Counted from the first letter of the stretch, positions 1-12,127 are shown. The stretch: DNA of 64,000 nt from Cryphonectria parasitica EP155 (GCF_011745365.1 NW_024468912.1:1426001-1490000), one strand, 5' to 3'. Notes: generated by a model from the letters alone, not told the origin. Numbers and translations: made by a program.

Positions 1-1451
1 AAATCGTAGTACTCTGGTTGTAGAGAAGGATCCGCTCGCAGCCATGACCATTCTCGGTCTGTAGCATAGTCTCTGTGCGACGAGAGCAGAAACCCGCACT
101 CAGCACTACCAAAACGCGAGATGAGCTTGACGCCATTGGAGACGAGGTCATCGCCTAGTGATGGAGGCAGAGCGGCCCCTCCGACGCCGACGAGGTCCAT
201 GCTTTGGAGAACATTCATGCCGGCAGCGGCAGCTTCTGCATCGTCTTCGTGAATCGAAGATCCAGAGACCAGCGACTGTAGGACATAGGGCACCGAGGTG
301 AAGTACTTGGCAGGATATGCGCCCTGAAGATACGCATTGGCTCGGTCGACGGCCCGGAGCACATTGACTGCCGTGATCGGCTGCGTTCCCGGAAACAAAT
401 GGATCATGGCGCCGCTGGACCACGCACGAAGGCAGTCTGCGATGCCACCATGATACAAGGGCGTGGTAGAGAAACTGGCATGACTCTCACCTCCAGTCAG
501 CCGTGGGAGAACGCCGACAGCAGCGTGGTGCGTCTGAGGAATTGGCTTAGGCAGGCCGGAGGAGGTGCCTGAGGTGTGAAAAAGGTAGGCGATGTCACCT
601 GGTTTGGGACTCTTGGTGGTTGTGATTGTCGGAGAGTCGGATCTCAAGTTGTGCAGCACGTTGCTGATGTTGATGGCGAAAGTGCCGCCGTCCTTCGACC
701 TCGTGACAGCGTCGTAGTTACGGCCATCGGCGAATATGACGGAAACCTGGCACGTGGCACAAAGATGCTTGATAGCGTTCGCCTCGAGTTGCGGACTATG
801 ACAAAGAATGTCAAAAGAAGAAGAAAAAAAGAAAAGAAAAATTGGAAGCTAGCTTCATCGTCGTCAAGGGATTTGGGCAAGGAGGAGGAGAGCGTAAATA
901 AGACGACCTACGCAAGAAGCAGCACGGACATGCCCAGTCTCATCAGACCAAGCCAAGTCAGGAGGAACTCGGGTGTGCTCGAGCAGAGCAGGCCAGCTGT
1001 TGAGGACCCAGCACGGCTGGCTATCTGCATCCGTCTACGCAGCCGTACTGCGGTAGCCAGAGAGTAGTCTCGTAGTTCTCGATACGTGAATTCTTGTGAT
1101 GAAGAGAACTCAACTGTCAGCCAGGCTTGGTCGACTTCTTGTGGCGTTGTCTCCCACTATTCGTCCTTCTGGGGCCTTACCAGATTTCATCTCCCTGCCT
1201 CCGTCATCATAGCAGCCGCCCGCGAAGTTGACAGCTGGCCTTTGCCTCAGTTCTTTTGCCTGCTCATCTATGAGACGGTTGACAGTATTGAAAGGGTGTG
1301 GGTGCTTCAGATTCCATCTTGCTGCTTCGCCGAGGGTGCATGTGAAGTATGTGAGTGTCTTCTTCGACACTGCGTCCTCCTCAATGTCGCCCATGTTTTC
1401 GTCGTCATCGTGGTTCCATTTGTGAACCTGGAATCGCACGTGCTTGGACAT
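1..1451 (-). CDS. NRPS-like adenylate-forming enzyme, N-terminal part (runs off left edge)
   Basis: The visible part is the start of an ANL-type adenylation domain, which activates a carboxylic acid as acyl-AMP. Exons read 1451-1181, 1092-912 and 795-1. The introns (1093-1180 and 796-911) have donors GTAAGG and GTAGGT and acceptors CACAAG and CATAG; the first carries a CTGAC branch site. Splicing gives continuous family features: TYRELRDYS, then WLGLMRLGMSVLLL, then the ATP-binding A3 motif LFHTSGTSSGLPKPI, and the A5 motif FGSAECG close to the edge. The ATG at 1451 is the first in frame. Fungal enzymes of this kind usually continue into a carrier domain and a reductase or thioesterase domain; these would lie outside the window, so the product and substrate cannot be named. 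It could equally be a stand-alone acyl-CoA-synthetase-like protein. It is transcribed away from the aldo/keto reductase gene. Confidence 0.85.
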
Positions 1452-2044
1452 GTCCTCTTTCTTTTCTTTGCTTCTTCCGCTTCTTCTTCTTCTTCTTCTT
1501 CTTCTTCTTCTTCTTCTCTCTGCTTGCCTTCACTCTCTCGATCTCGATGGACGTTGTGAGGGCAAACGAGGGGCTGTGGAGGAAAACAAGTCCAGGCTCT
1601 GTGATGAGATAACCGAAACTCGCTAGGCTAGGTCACGATGCGCTGTGATTAGGCACCGAGCTTGCTGAACAGTGGGCGCCAGGGCCCTCACATTAGCGTC
1701 TTTGCCTCCTTGTCGCGAGCCAGTTCGCCATGTGCGCCATTGGCGTCGAGTCTAAGACACCCGGGAGCGGCCTAGACACCTTCTAGGCTTATCCACTGTA
1801 GGACGGAGTGATGAGATCATAGAAAGAAAAAAACGAAGAGGGCAAAAAAGGGGGAATGGCAAAGGAAGGGGTTGTTACAGAAGCAGACCTTGTCATTATC
1901 AACAATAGTGGCAACCGCCCCCCCCCCCCCCAAAATAGAAATGGTTTCCCATCTCTAGGAAAAGGAGACTTTCGAACTCGCGCTCTATAACTGGATGGAA
2001 TAGGTTTCTGTGCAACTTGCTTGTGTATTTCAACCTTTGCCACA
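1452..2044. other. Divergent intergenic region
   Basis: 593 bp lie between the divergent starts of the adenylating enzyme and the aldo/keto reductase. The interval holds a TTC triplet run (1481-1516) and a 14-C homopolymer (1918-1931). I see no gene in it. Confidence 0.6.
1481..1516. repeat. (TTC)12 microsatellite
   Basis: About twelve uninterrupted TTC units, which read as GAA in the leader of the minus-strand adenylating enzyme. The run ends 30 nt upstream of its ATG. Confidence 0.9.
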
Positions 2045-3078
2045 ATGTCGGCCACAAATCGGAAAATCACAGATACCCTTGTCCTTGGCAGTAGTCAGGA
2101 TAGTATTACAACGCATCCAGTGCGCAACGTCAACATTCCCCAGCTCGGTCTGGGAACCTACCTCTCGCCCCCGAACCGTACGCTCAACTCGTGCCTCGCA
2201 GCTCTGCAGGCAGGCTACCGGCAGATTGACACAGGCCAGTACTACGAGAACGAAGAGGAGGTAGGACGTGCCATCCACCAGTCCGGCATCCCTCGTGACC
2301 AGGTGTTTGTCACGACCAAGATCCTCACACCTGGCGAGACGGTCGAGGACAACTATGCCTCGTGTCTGGAGAGCGTGCAGAGGATAGGTGGAAGGGGAGA
2401 GGATAGCTATGTGGACTGTTTCTTGATCCACTCGCCGAGCCCTGGGAGCAAGAAGCGTAGGGAGATGTGGCTGGCTCTGGAGAGGTTGTATGAGGAGGGT
2501 AAGGTGAGGGCTATCGGAACAAGCAACTTTGGTATCGGGCAGATTGAGGATCTGAAGGGTGTTGGCAAGGTCTGGCCGCCGCATGTCAACCAGATCGAGG
2601 TAAGCTTCAGCCACAAGGATTGTAGTCCTCCTCTTTATTTTTATCTTTACTTTTATTTTCTTTCTTCATTATCACCTCCTCTGCATCCGCCGTTCGTTTC
2701 AATATTTCTATTTAGTCTGACGTTCATCATGCCATCGCGAAGCTACATCCCTGGACACAACAAAAGGAGATCGTACAGTACTGCCAGGACAATGGCATCG
2801 TGATTCAAGCATACTGCCCCATCGTCCGTAACAAAAAAGCAGACGATGAACACCTCTTATCACTAGCAAAGAAGCACAACGTCACCCCGAATCAGGTCCT
2901 GATCAGGTGGAGCATCCAAAAGGGCTGGGTGAGCCTACCCAAGAGCGACAGTCCGGAGCGAATACAGCTGAATAGGGATATCTATGATTTTGACCTGGAC
3001 GACGAGGACATGGCCTTGCTCAACGGTCTGGACCAGGGATCTGATGGGGCCCTTGTCATGACGGTAGACAATTCTTGA
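2045..3078 (+). CDS. Aldo/keto reductase
   Basis: NAD(P)H-dependent oxidoreductase of the AKR superfamily, probably cytosolic, reducing carbonyls to alcohols. Exons are 2045-2599 and 2743-3078 (296 aa). The intron 2600-2742 has donor GTAAGC, branch CTGAC and acceptor GCGAAG. This acceptor restores the family block NQIELHPW, whereas the earlier TTTAG would insert nine extra residues. The catalytic tetrad is visible: D62 and Y67 in IDTGQYYENEEEVG, K92 in VTTKI and H129 in CFLIHSP. The C-terminal half carries GIVIQAYCPIV, PNQVLIRW and VSLPKS, the usual cofactor-side motifs. The start at 2045 (CACAATG) was preferred to an in-frame upstream ATG at 2021. Substrate is unknown. Confidence 0.92.
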
Positions 3079-3377
3079 AGTTTTCCTCGTGAATAGGCTC
3101 GATAGATTGGAGTTCAAGAACCACGGGTTCTTATAAAACCATTAGAAACGAGCTGAACGTTCTTATATTCATGTATGCCACTTATGTCTTCAGCTTGATA
3201 GTCTTTCTCCGACGTTCAGAGGTGTAATATGAGATCAAGAGTAATCTCAAACTTCTTGATTTGTAGGATGCTAACCTGTTACCTACCTGAGTCGCAAGGC
3301 AATCGACCATTCCATCCGGCTACTCTCCGGTTTATGATGACATACAACACACCAAGGATATATAGCCCTTACAGACT

Positions 3378-3851
3378 TTATTTTTGGGCCTTTTTATAAT
3401 CCAAAAACATTTCTCCAAAAACCCTCCTCCCCTCATTATCGCCAGCACCTTCAACAATTTCCTGCGCCGTAAATAGCACCTCGAAGAGACCGATGCGGTC
3501 CAGCAGTGGCAGCGGGGCCTTCATAGCTTCTTTGAGCCTCTCCATGGTGGTCTCGTCGTCCTCGGCGTACGCTTTGTTATAGGATTTGATGTTGATGAGG
3601 AGAGCACTGGGAGTCATGAGGTTAGATACGAATAAATAAGACAGTATTGCCACGAGGTTTTACTAGCAAATTAGGATCGTGATTTGAGCATCTGTCTTTA
3701 CTAGGCTAGGCAGTGGACTTAATCAACAGGATGCTTCGACATACCCAACGGTGCCCGTCTGCACAACTGTGCCGTCTGGGAGAGCAATTTCAGGCATCTT
3801 GGCGCCCATTGTGGCCGAATTGAGGCCTGCCAAGTTGCTATTCGCAGCCAT
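3378..3851 (-). CDS. Small conserved hypothetical protein (111 aa)
   Basis: Two exons, 3851-3745 and 3606-3378, joined across intron 3607-3744 (donor GTATGT, branch CTAAC, acceptor CCCAG). The joined frame reads through KMPEIALPDGTVVQTGTVG into ALLINIKSYN without a break. The N-terminal third looks like a small beta element around LPDGTVVQTGTV, followed by mostly helical sequence (MERLKEAMKAPLPLLDRIGLF) and a charged end. There is no signal peptide, membrane segment or cysteine pattern. I recognise the general look of a small conserved protein seen in fungi and some bacteria but cannot assign a function. It ends close to, and converges on, the aldo/keto reductase gene. Confidence 0.75.
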
Positions 3852-4506
3852 CTTGATGGAGAGAGAGACTTTTTGTTTGAGATAACAACATGTAAATGCC
3901 CTGACAATATGGTGTAGATTGATAGGCCAGAAAGTGTCAAGGGATCGTCAAGTCTGCCTACTGCGCCTATGGTTTATAACCAATGCCATCAATGGAAGTT
4001 TATTCAACTTAATTGATACCTCTTTTATGAGGTTACTGTAAGATGTGCCATCACGCTTGTCCAAGACGCGACTGGTCCCGGATGGTCCACGGCAGGATCA
4101 CCATGCTGTCTCCACCATCTCATGGCACCACCCATTGTCAATCCTAGAAGTTCAAAAACTGCTGACTTACTACCAATTCCAGAGCGGGTCATCAGCTCAC
4201 TATGTCGTTAAAATAACGTCAGCGGCTCCTCCGTGGAAGATCCGCGGAGCCAGGGTTACCAGAACATATCCGCATTTTTGTTTCTGGTAACGAGATAGTA
4301 AAACTAGGCACGAGTGGCTCTACAGTAAGAAGCGATACTCTGATTCTTGTTTCTATGTTCTCAGTGTAGTGGTATCGTTCTGTGTAGGTTGTTTATGTGC
4401 CACCCTATAGAACCCCTTGCACCGTTCTCATCCTCTGAATTAATATAACACCTGACTTTAGCAGCATGCCCGCTCTTCTTTTTCCTTCCCTCTCAGCCCA
4501 TCACAT
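3852..4506. other. Intergenic region without recognisable gene
   Basis: About 655 bp of moderately AT-rich sequence upstream of the small protein and downstream of the DUF1275 gene. I see no supported coding exon. Confidence 0.5.
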
Positions 4507-5495
4507 TCATCTTCCACCATCCAAGCCTTCCTCGTTTTCTCCAGGCCAGAAGACCCACACAACAACAACCAGAAGCTTCAAGACCGACGCAGTCCACAGC
4601 GCCCCAGCGATGCCCAAGTCGCTATGCGCAAATAGGCCTCCCACAAGGGCCCCAACGAGCAGCATAAGCGGAGCGCCCACCCGACGGTTCCTCTCGACAT
4701 TGGCCAGCCGAAACAGGTCAACATCGCTAAACAGGTCGCAGTAGATACTCGTGAGCACCACGCTGGTCAGTGCGTTGTACTTGAGAGCACGGCTGGTGAC
4801 GGCCTGGCCGCAGGCCTGAAAAGCGACGAGGGCAATGGGCAGCAGGACGTCCCATCTGATGTCGTCGGGCCCGTACCCTCCTGGGCCGAAGGTGACGGTG
4901 GTGGCGGCGGCGATACACAGCAGGGCCTGGGCGCCGAAGGAGGCGACGAGGGTGGCGCGGCGCTTGGGAGAGAAGTAGCGGTGCAGGCGGCTGAAGGTAA
5001 AGGAGCCTATGCAGAAGCTTAGGAGGGAGGTGCCGGACTTGATCCAGCGCGTGCTCTGGGTGGGGGCAGCGAGGCCCAGGCCGATGTAGACAGTATTGCC
5101 TGTATTCGTTCATTTATTGTCAGTGAGTGACGGTGTGGAAAGTTTGGATTTGGTTGGAATTCTGCTCAGTGCTCACCTGTCTGCATTGACACAAAAGAAC
5201 CCCATATTGAGATGGAGGCGCTGTCCAGCAGGCCTGTGATGATGTAGCAAAAGATGAGCACAATGTCTGCCCAGTCACGCCTGATCTCTGCCCTCGCAGC
5301 CCTGCGCACCCAGCTGCCGATGGACTTTGGAGGTCGAGATGATGAGCCTGCTAGTCCACCTCCTCCTCCTCCATTGAGTAGCGGTTGTGCCTCATCAGCC
5401 AGATCGGAGACATGGTTGGTGATGATGCGGCCTGTCACACCCTCCTCCTCCTGCCCAGCAGTGGTAGTAGTACCATGGCCGGTGGTGTTGCTCAT
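4507..5495 (-). CDS. DUF1275 (YoaK-like) integral membrane protein
   Basis: Exons 5495-5177 and 5099-4507 (303 aa) are joined across a 77-nt intron, 5100-5176 (donor GTGAGC, acceptor ATACAG). The junction restores the family block SFVSMQTGNTVYIGLG, diagnostic of DUF1275/YoaK membrane proteins. The first 70 residues are a disordered cytosolic tail with a glycine run and an acidic/serine stretch. About six hydrophobic segments follow, including IVLIFCYIITGLLDS, WIKSGTSLLSFCIGSF, VLLPIALVAFQACGQ and a C-terminal LLVVVVWVFW. Bacterial and fungal members are predicted transporters or membrane-associated proteins; no substrate is established that I can infer here. Confidence 0.88.
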
Positions 5496-5566
5496 TGCGC
5501 CCTTTTGTTGGCCTTTGTTTCAGGCGTATATTGAACAAGGAGCCACGTCAAATTTTTGTGATTGGG

Positions 5567-5605
<39 letters not shown>

Positions 5606-7012
5606 GCCAAATGACCGAGATTTGTTTTCAAGTTTTTTTTTTGTTTGGTTTTTGTTTTAGTAATTGGATCCTCAGACACGGATTTCTGATGACACAGACT
5701 TATAACACAGTGCTGATCAACTTGCGGTGTTTTGGCCCCTTGGTTCGCTGTCGTCACTGCGGGGGTCGTCTTGGCGGGTCTCGGACAACAGACAAACGTT
5801 CAGACGGTAATACTCCTTACAACATCCATCAAAATTAGAGTCAGGCGATCACCGCGCAGGTATCATGGCGTATATTCTCGTCTGGTGGTGGGTGGTGGAT
5901 GGGGGATGAAAAGCGCGTGCGGATCAGGAGGGAGAGCTAGACAATTAATTGGAAGGGGGCAGGATGACAGCTGCGGCGTAACCGCTAATATAGCTGAGAC
6001 GGCCATGCTTTTGATGATCGAGGTTACATCTCCGACGCTATCTCGTTGTTGGCCATGGCCGTCCGTCTAAAGGAAGATGTCTAGAGCTGGATATCGCTAG
6101 AGAAATGGCTCTTGTCTTGATTAGTTCTTGATCTCCTCCTCTTCGTACTCATCGTTCTTCGCCTCCTGTTTTCCCCGCAATCTCCCCTCTTCACAGGCAG
6201 GGGGTCCGTCTAAAGATCCTCGGCGCTTATGCAGGGCTACTAAGTCAATATTTGATCAAGCAGGGTAGTACAACATACGCAGCACAGCACGTGCACAGCC
6301 AGCACAACATATTGCCAACCGCATCCGGTGTCCTTGTGTACAGCCCGTTCTTGAAGTGCGCAGGATGAACAAAACTAGGCCGATTCCAGTAGGGACAAGT
6401 TCTAAGTCAAGGGATGCCCTTCACTTCCGCGGCCTTCTCCAATTCCTTCTGGTTGCCTTGTCATACCCACGCAAGCAATGTCCAACCGGAATGCCTCGCA
6501 GGGCCTCGGTCTTTGCTCGGCAATTTTCGAGGTGTGCTCACTACCCCTCTTGTTTGCTTTGTCCCTTTGAAGAAGCTCTACCATCCGTAGCATTACTGTA
6601 TCATCTAGGGATGTAGTTCGGATGAGGAAGAGGATGGGGAGGAAGTGACCTCTCGACGCTGCAGCCGAGTTGTGGGATGCTTGTGCGTCGTCGTCCCCTT
6701 CTTCGCCTGTTACATCGGCCAGGCCAGGCGGCAATGCTTGAATTATGGGCCTGTTTCCCCACTGTAGGTACAGACAACATTGCGTGCTAGGCTTGCAACC
6801 AACAGTGACGCTATGAATTATAAAGTGGATGTGATACAAATACCCTGGAGTTTATACTTGCATATCTCTCTCCATTCACATATGATCCAAACACCTTTTC
6901 ATCTTCCGTCTTGCCATCCGCTCCCATCGTCCGTCATCTTTAGGCAATACAACTTATCCCTCCTTGACAGGTTGATCCAGATACCTTTATCAAGGTTATT
7001 GTCGTCGTCATC
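5496..7012. other. Divergent intergenic region
   Basis: About 1.5 kb lie between the divergent starts of the DUF1275 gene and the oxalate decarboxylase. The interval holds a GT dinucleotide run. Several small open frames occur, none with splice continuity or recognisable motifs. Confidence 0.5.
5569..5604. repeat. (GT)18 microsatellite
   Basis: Uninterrupted GT dinucleotide run in the 5' flank of the DUF1275 gene. Confidence 0.95.
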
Positions 7013-8637
7013 ATGCTTGTCCCACAACTTGTTTTGACCACTTCCCTGGCGACGTTGTCTCTGGCTGCCCCCCACAGAGACTCGCCCCAACAGCGCCTGG
7101 CTGCCGGTCTTGAGCTCCCAGAGAAATACCTGACCAGTGGCAAAGCTAAACAGAACCCATATACTCCTGACTATCGTGATCCTTATGACCGAGCCGTAGA
7201 TCCTGAGAGGGACGATCTTGACCCGCTTCCATGGCGCAATGGATTGGGCCAGTCCGTTCTGGGGCCGTGGAATCCGACCCGCTCGCGCCAAAGTCCCGAC
7301 CTCGTCCGCCCGCCCAGTACAGATCATGGCAACATGGCCAACATGCGGTGGAGCTTTGCAGACTCGCACGTGAGGATTGAGGTAAGGACGATTCAATTTT
7401 CTTTTTCTTTTTTGTGTCTCAAGGCCTGCCAGCCAACCAGTCAAGCTTGCATGGGAGAATCCACGGTCACGATAAAGCTTCTCACTGATGTCTGTCGTAA
7501 TTATTGTTAACATAAAACACAGGAAGGAGGATGGACCCGGCAGACGACAGTACGCGAGCTGCCGACCTCCAACGAGCTAGCCAGCGTCAACATGCGCCTG
7601 GGCGAGGGCGTCATCCGCGAGCTGCACTGGCATAAGGAGGCCGAGTGGGCCTACGTCCTCGACGGGTCGGTGCGCATCACCGCTCTCGACTACGAAGGAG
7701 GCAACTTCATCGACGACCTCGAGAAGGGCGACCTGTGGTATTTTCCTAGCGGCGTGCCTCACAGCCTGCAGGGGTTGAGTCCCAATGGCACCGAGTTTTT
7801 GCTTATCTTTGACGATGGCCGCTTCTCGGAGGAGAGCACTTTCATCCTGACAGACTGGCTTGGTAGGTTTTGTCTCTTATTGATTGCTTCAGCCGCATTC
7901 AAATCTATATATTTGCATGCTGATGATCCTCAGCACACACCCCCAAGTCCGTCATCGCTGAAAACTTCCACCTCGACCCGGAGGTCTTCAAGCACCTCCC
8001 CGCCGGCGAGAAGTACATCTTCCAGGGCTCCAACCCAGGCTCCATTGACGAGGAGCAACCCAAGGGCAAGCATGTCAAGAAGTCCAAGCTCAACTTCTCG
8101 CACAAGATGCTCGCCCAGGAACCCGAGGTCACCTCGGGCGGCGAGGTGCGCATCACCGACTCGACCAACTTCCCCATTTCCAAGACCGTCGCCGCCGCCC
8201 ACGCCGTCATCCAGCCGGGCGCCCTGCGCGAGATGCACTGGCACCCCAACGCCGACGAGTGGAACTTCTTCCTCCGTGGTAAGGCGCGCATCACCATCTT
8301 CGCGGCTGAGGGCACCGCGCGGACCTTTGACTATGTGCCCGGTGATGTTGGTATCGTGCCTCGAAACCATGGTCACTTTGTCGAGAATATCGGTGACGAG
8401 CCCATCGAGATGCTTGAGGTCTTTAGGGCAGACCAGTTCCAGGACTTTTCTCTGTTCCAGTGGATGGGCGAGACGCCGCAGCGTATGGTTGCCGACCATC
8501 TGTTCAAGGACGACCCGGATAATGCGGCGAGATTCCTGGCCGAGATCAAGGGTGCCAAGAAGGACCCTGTCACCAAATTTGGTGTGAATTTTGACAAGAC
8601 CAATGGTGAGGCTGGTGGCGATGAGAAGGAGTTGTGA
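7013..8637 (+). CDS. Oxalate decarboxylase, bicupin, secreted
   Basis: Mn-dependent enzyme converting oxalate to formate and CO2. Exons are 7013-7381, 7523-7862 and 7934-8637 (470 aa); introns of 141 and 71 nt have donors GTAAGG and GTAGGT and acceptors ACACAG and CCTCAG. An N-terminal signal peptide is visible ([20 protein letters not shown]). Both cupin domains keep their metal ligands. Domain 1 has HWHKEAEW (H158, H160, E164) and later GVPHSLQG. Domain 2 has HWHPNADEW and later [12 protein letters not shown] loop SEEST sits where the active-site lid of bacterial oxalate decarboxylase lies, favouring decarboxylase over oxidase activity (inference). The extreme C-terminus is EKEL, which resembles an ER-retrieval tetrapeptide but is not a canonical one. 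Confidence 0.94.
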
Positions 8638-9657
8638 GGTGTGGCGATGCAAGGCTGTGAGCCTGCTCCTGTTTATGTAAGATGTGAAAAATCATGACCT
8701 CTGGGTAACCATTTGAAGGAAAACGAAAGTTGCAAATTTGCGATGTAACATCTTGTACATTGAGACACCTAGGTCAGTCAAGACCCGTGGGTTTTGTTGA
8801 TTTCATCATTTCACTGTCGCCAATTTTCTCTTGGTGAGAAGGTAGTAGACCTCGATTGCCAATATACGTCTAACACCCCGGCTCCGAGCACTGATATCAA
8901 AGCAACGCATACTTGTCGAAGATTTGCAAACTACCTGGACGCGAAAATTGAATGAGCAATCGTAGGATAAACATCAATGAAGCCACCCTTTTTCGTTTGG
9001 TGTTCAGTAATCAGTACCGGGACGGTATACAAATTAGTTTCAGTGTCAGGCAGGCCAAGTTGAGATGGACGGCGATGTTGATTCAGAAATCTTGAAGGTA
9101 AGGTAATATGGACCGTCAATCACGAAAAGGAGAGCTAAGCGACATACTGAAAATATCAAATTATTGTATCCAGATCGACAGTGGCGTCCATATCAGGCAA
9201 CTAGTGCGAAATGATGGTGTATACATGCAAGATGAAGGCAGAACTTTGGGGGGAATCATAGGCACAGCCGGTTTTGAGAGACCGGCGACCGTCTTTTTCC
9301 CGACAAGAAGAAAAATTGACTCTACTCAGCGTCCACGGTGCCATGGAGGAGCCTGTAGCACTACACCGCTGCATAGCTGACAGTTCATCATCTCCTCTCG
9401 AGGCTTGCTTGCTTACTTTACGTATAAGGATATAGTACGATGGGCACTGAGAAGTGGACACAAAACTAGCAAAATGTGCCTCTTTGTTAATCTGAGTCTG
9501 TGGATTAACACAGGCCATTCATAGCCAGGGGCTTTATTCTTTCAACATAAGAGTCAAGAGACTGATAACTATCCTCCTCCCTTTCTTAATGAATAGACAC
9601 GCAGTAAATTCCCATGTGTTCCATATCATATACCGAGGCAAGGTGATCAAGACTTAG
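8638..9657. other. Intergenic region between convergent genes
   Basis: About 1 kb between the 3' ends of the oxalate decarboxylase and the DUF7708-type gene. AT-rich patches are present. I see no supported coding exon. Confidence 0.5.
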
Positions 9658-12127
9658 TTATGCTTCTGCGTCCGCGTTTGACCCGTCGCTTAGCCCCTCC
9701 TCAAGTTTTCTGGCCACGCCACTTCTACTAGGTCCCTGACCAGTATCCAACATAGATCTCATCGATACCACTGCGCCATGATCTCGGAAGGTATTATTCA
9801 ACTCGTGAGTCCTTGTTTCACTCGGGCTTGTCAGGAGGATCTTGACTGTGCTGTGCATGAGTTCATCATCTTCAGCCAGTCGAACGAGCATATCGACGAC
9901 ATCGTGCAGCCCCTCACGAAGCTGTTTTCTCTCGTACAATAGAACTCCATCGATTAATACCACGAGCGTCGTCGAATGTGGCAGCCGGTGAGCCATATCA
10001 ACAAAGAGCATAGCAAGGTGCTCGGGATTATCATCCTCAATCTCGCTCATGGATATTTCCGGACCCAACGTGTCAGGGCATACTGACGGACACTGCCGCA
10101 GGAGTTGTGACACAAAGCTGCGCATGAGACCACTGACCCCAGTATTGTTGTCGTCACGTCGACCCAGATGCCGCCCACAAAAGAAGACGAGGCAGACGAA
10201 CGCCGGTCTGGTCCGCAGTGCTCGCACAAGGCTGGCGCACAGTGCCGACAGTGGCGATATCTCGGGGTAATTGCTATCGTACTCGCCGTGAACCAGAAGC
10301 TTGCTCGCTCCGGGGCTGGCAAACAAGTCGCGAAACGCCGACATGCTGACGACCTGCTCGGCGCGCCCGCGATCCTCAGACGAGAAGGCCCCTGCCCTGT
10401 CGAAGATGGCGTCCATGTCTTCTTCGTCGACAGCAGTGCTGTCGAGGAGTTCGAGTAGGGTTTGAGGAGTGATGCTGTTGTCCGAGGCTGGAAGCGCTCT
10501 GGGTTCGGATATGGGGAGCCTAGACTCTGCTGAATGTATAGTTGCTACGTCGTGGTTAACGGACCCGATTCGGGGAAGTTCTATATGACACAATTCGCAT
10601 TGGAATTCACGGATTCTCAAACAGATCAAATGTCATCTTTGATATCTTACCAGTAGTTGTCTGGGCTGTGTAGGGCGTGACCAGCAAGAGAAACTCATTC
10701 AAAGCTCTTTCTCTCAAGACTCCACGTTGTAGAAGCTTGGCCACTTTTCAAAGCCAAAATATTTTCACATTAGCTTAGTTGCAGAGAACTCGTGGACGAT
10801 CCCCTTGCATGGATAAAGGGGTGCGGTGATTTTAATTGTAATGAAAACAAAAAAACAAAAAGAAAAAGGAAAAAGAGGGGGGGGGGGGTTTACACTCATT
10901 CTGCTGCCATAAACAGGTCTTCTGAGCTTCTTTCGCTAAATTATCCTCGTCCACCTTGATCTGTCTGAGAGAATTGCGGAAGGGTTCAAGGTACTCTTCG
11001 CCAACGAAGGTTAAACCACCAATTCGAGACACTGAGCGGAAAGGAATCGTGTTAGCGATAAATACAGTGGAATATGTGAACACTCTTGTGGAATAGTAAT
11101 TGTATACATCTAGTGCCGCCCCTATATCTGAGATGGTTGTGTAGTAGGAGTGGAAAGAGGCCCTGTCGTACCCTGCCAGCTGATGTAGAAACCGATAGCT
11201 CCTTCAACAGCTTTAAATATGGTTGACAAGAGGTTGACAGAAGCTCTGATTATGTTTGGGTCGTCTTGGTACATTTCCGAATACATGTTGATATCGGCGA
11301 ACAAGGACCGCAGGGCAGTCTCGTCCAAGGTTTCAGCGAGTTCCCGCCGAATCTTGGCCGCTTCTTTCCATGCCTGGGTGTAAACAGTCGATGACAGTTC
11401 ACGTTAGCTTGCGTGCTCAGGGAACGACTCCAGATCGAAGGGACTGCGTTGTCCAGAGAGGGCTGCGTACATTCATCAAAAGATTGACTGCACCAAGCAC
11501 GGGATTTGCAACAGGATGGTTGGGCATGATTTTGATGAACTGCTGGACGGGCGTTGCAACCTTTTCGCTCCAAAGACGGCCTTGTCCCTTAACTTTCTTG
11601 AACACTTTTTGATACAGTTTGGGGCTCGTTTTGATGCCCTCATATTCGTTCCGGGCTCTTTCGAGAACTTCTTGGATTTCCGCCCACGTCTTGGTCTCTC
11701 GAATGCTGCATCCTTTTTCTTTCCGATGAGGAGCCTCGACGGTCTCTTTAAGGCGAGCTATAGCCTTCGGCCATATTGGCTCCCAAAACTTCATGTCCTC
11801 CACTTCTGTTGGGAGTTGGCGTACAGCCAGCTGGGGCGTGATTGCGGCCTGAGTTCTGCCTCCGGTCGCGTCGACTGGGGCCACGACAGCCTCGTCGCCG
11901 GGCGAGAGAAATAATGCCATCGAGCCAGGTTCCGAGTCAGAGTTGAGTGTCTGGGGTTTGACAGCAAACTTCTTTGAGACGCCGTCACATACGATATCTG
12001 GGTGCTCAGAAATTGCGTGGTATCGGGGCAGGATCGTGTCGATGAAGTCAATGGCAGGAGAGTGCAGGCGAATACGGCGTTCGGTCACTGTAAAGTCACT
12101 CGAGCCAGCCATGTGCAGTAAAAACAT
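9658..12127 (-). CDS. DUF7708-type protein with degenerate NACHT-like region
   Basis: Five exons by my reading: 12127-11471, 11373-11172, 11121-10915, 10743-10651 and 10580-9658, giving 693 aa in one frame. Intron 10744-10914 uses a weak donor (GTTTAT) and contains a G homopolymer, so that junction is the least certain. The N-terminal half (TWAEIQEVLERARNEYEG, then APVQQF-like helices and a MYSEMYQDDPNII segment) matches the helical DUF7708 module found in many fungal NLR-like proteins. The C-terminal half has blocks of the fungal NACHT-like family: ISPLSALCASLVRALRT, VFFCGRHLG, GLMRSFVSQLL and TLVVLIDGV. No Walker A (GxxxxGKT) precedes them. The family is poorly characterised; a role in non-self or heterokaryon responses is inference only. 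The gene is divergent from the AAA+ ATPase. Confidence 0.7.

Noticed and set aside
1157..1180. A 24-nt GT-AG intron in the adenylating enzyme
   Set aside because: Too short for a fungal intron; the 88-nt alternative (1093-1180) has a branch site and restores the TYRELRDYS block.
1..8637. Secondary-metabolite cluster around the adenylating enzyme
   Set aside because: Neighbours (reductase, small protein, DUF1275, oxalate decarboxylase) include no tailoring set, transporter typical of clusters or pathway regulator. The left flank is unseen.
7930..8652. Minus-strand open frame of 240 codons
   Set aside because: It is the complement of the oxalate decarboxylase exon; codon bias explains it.
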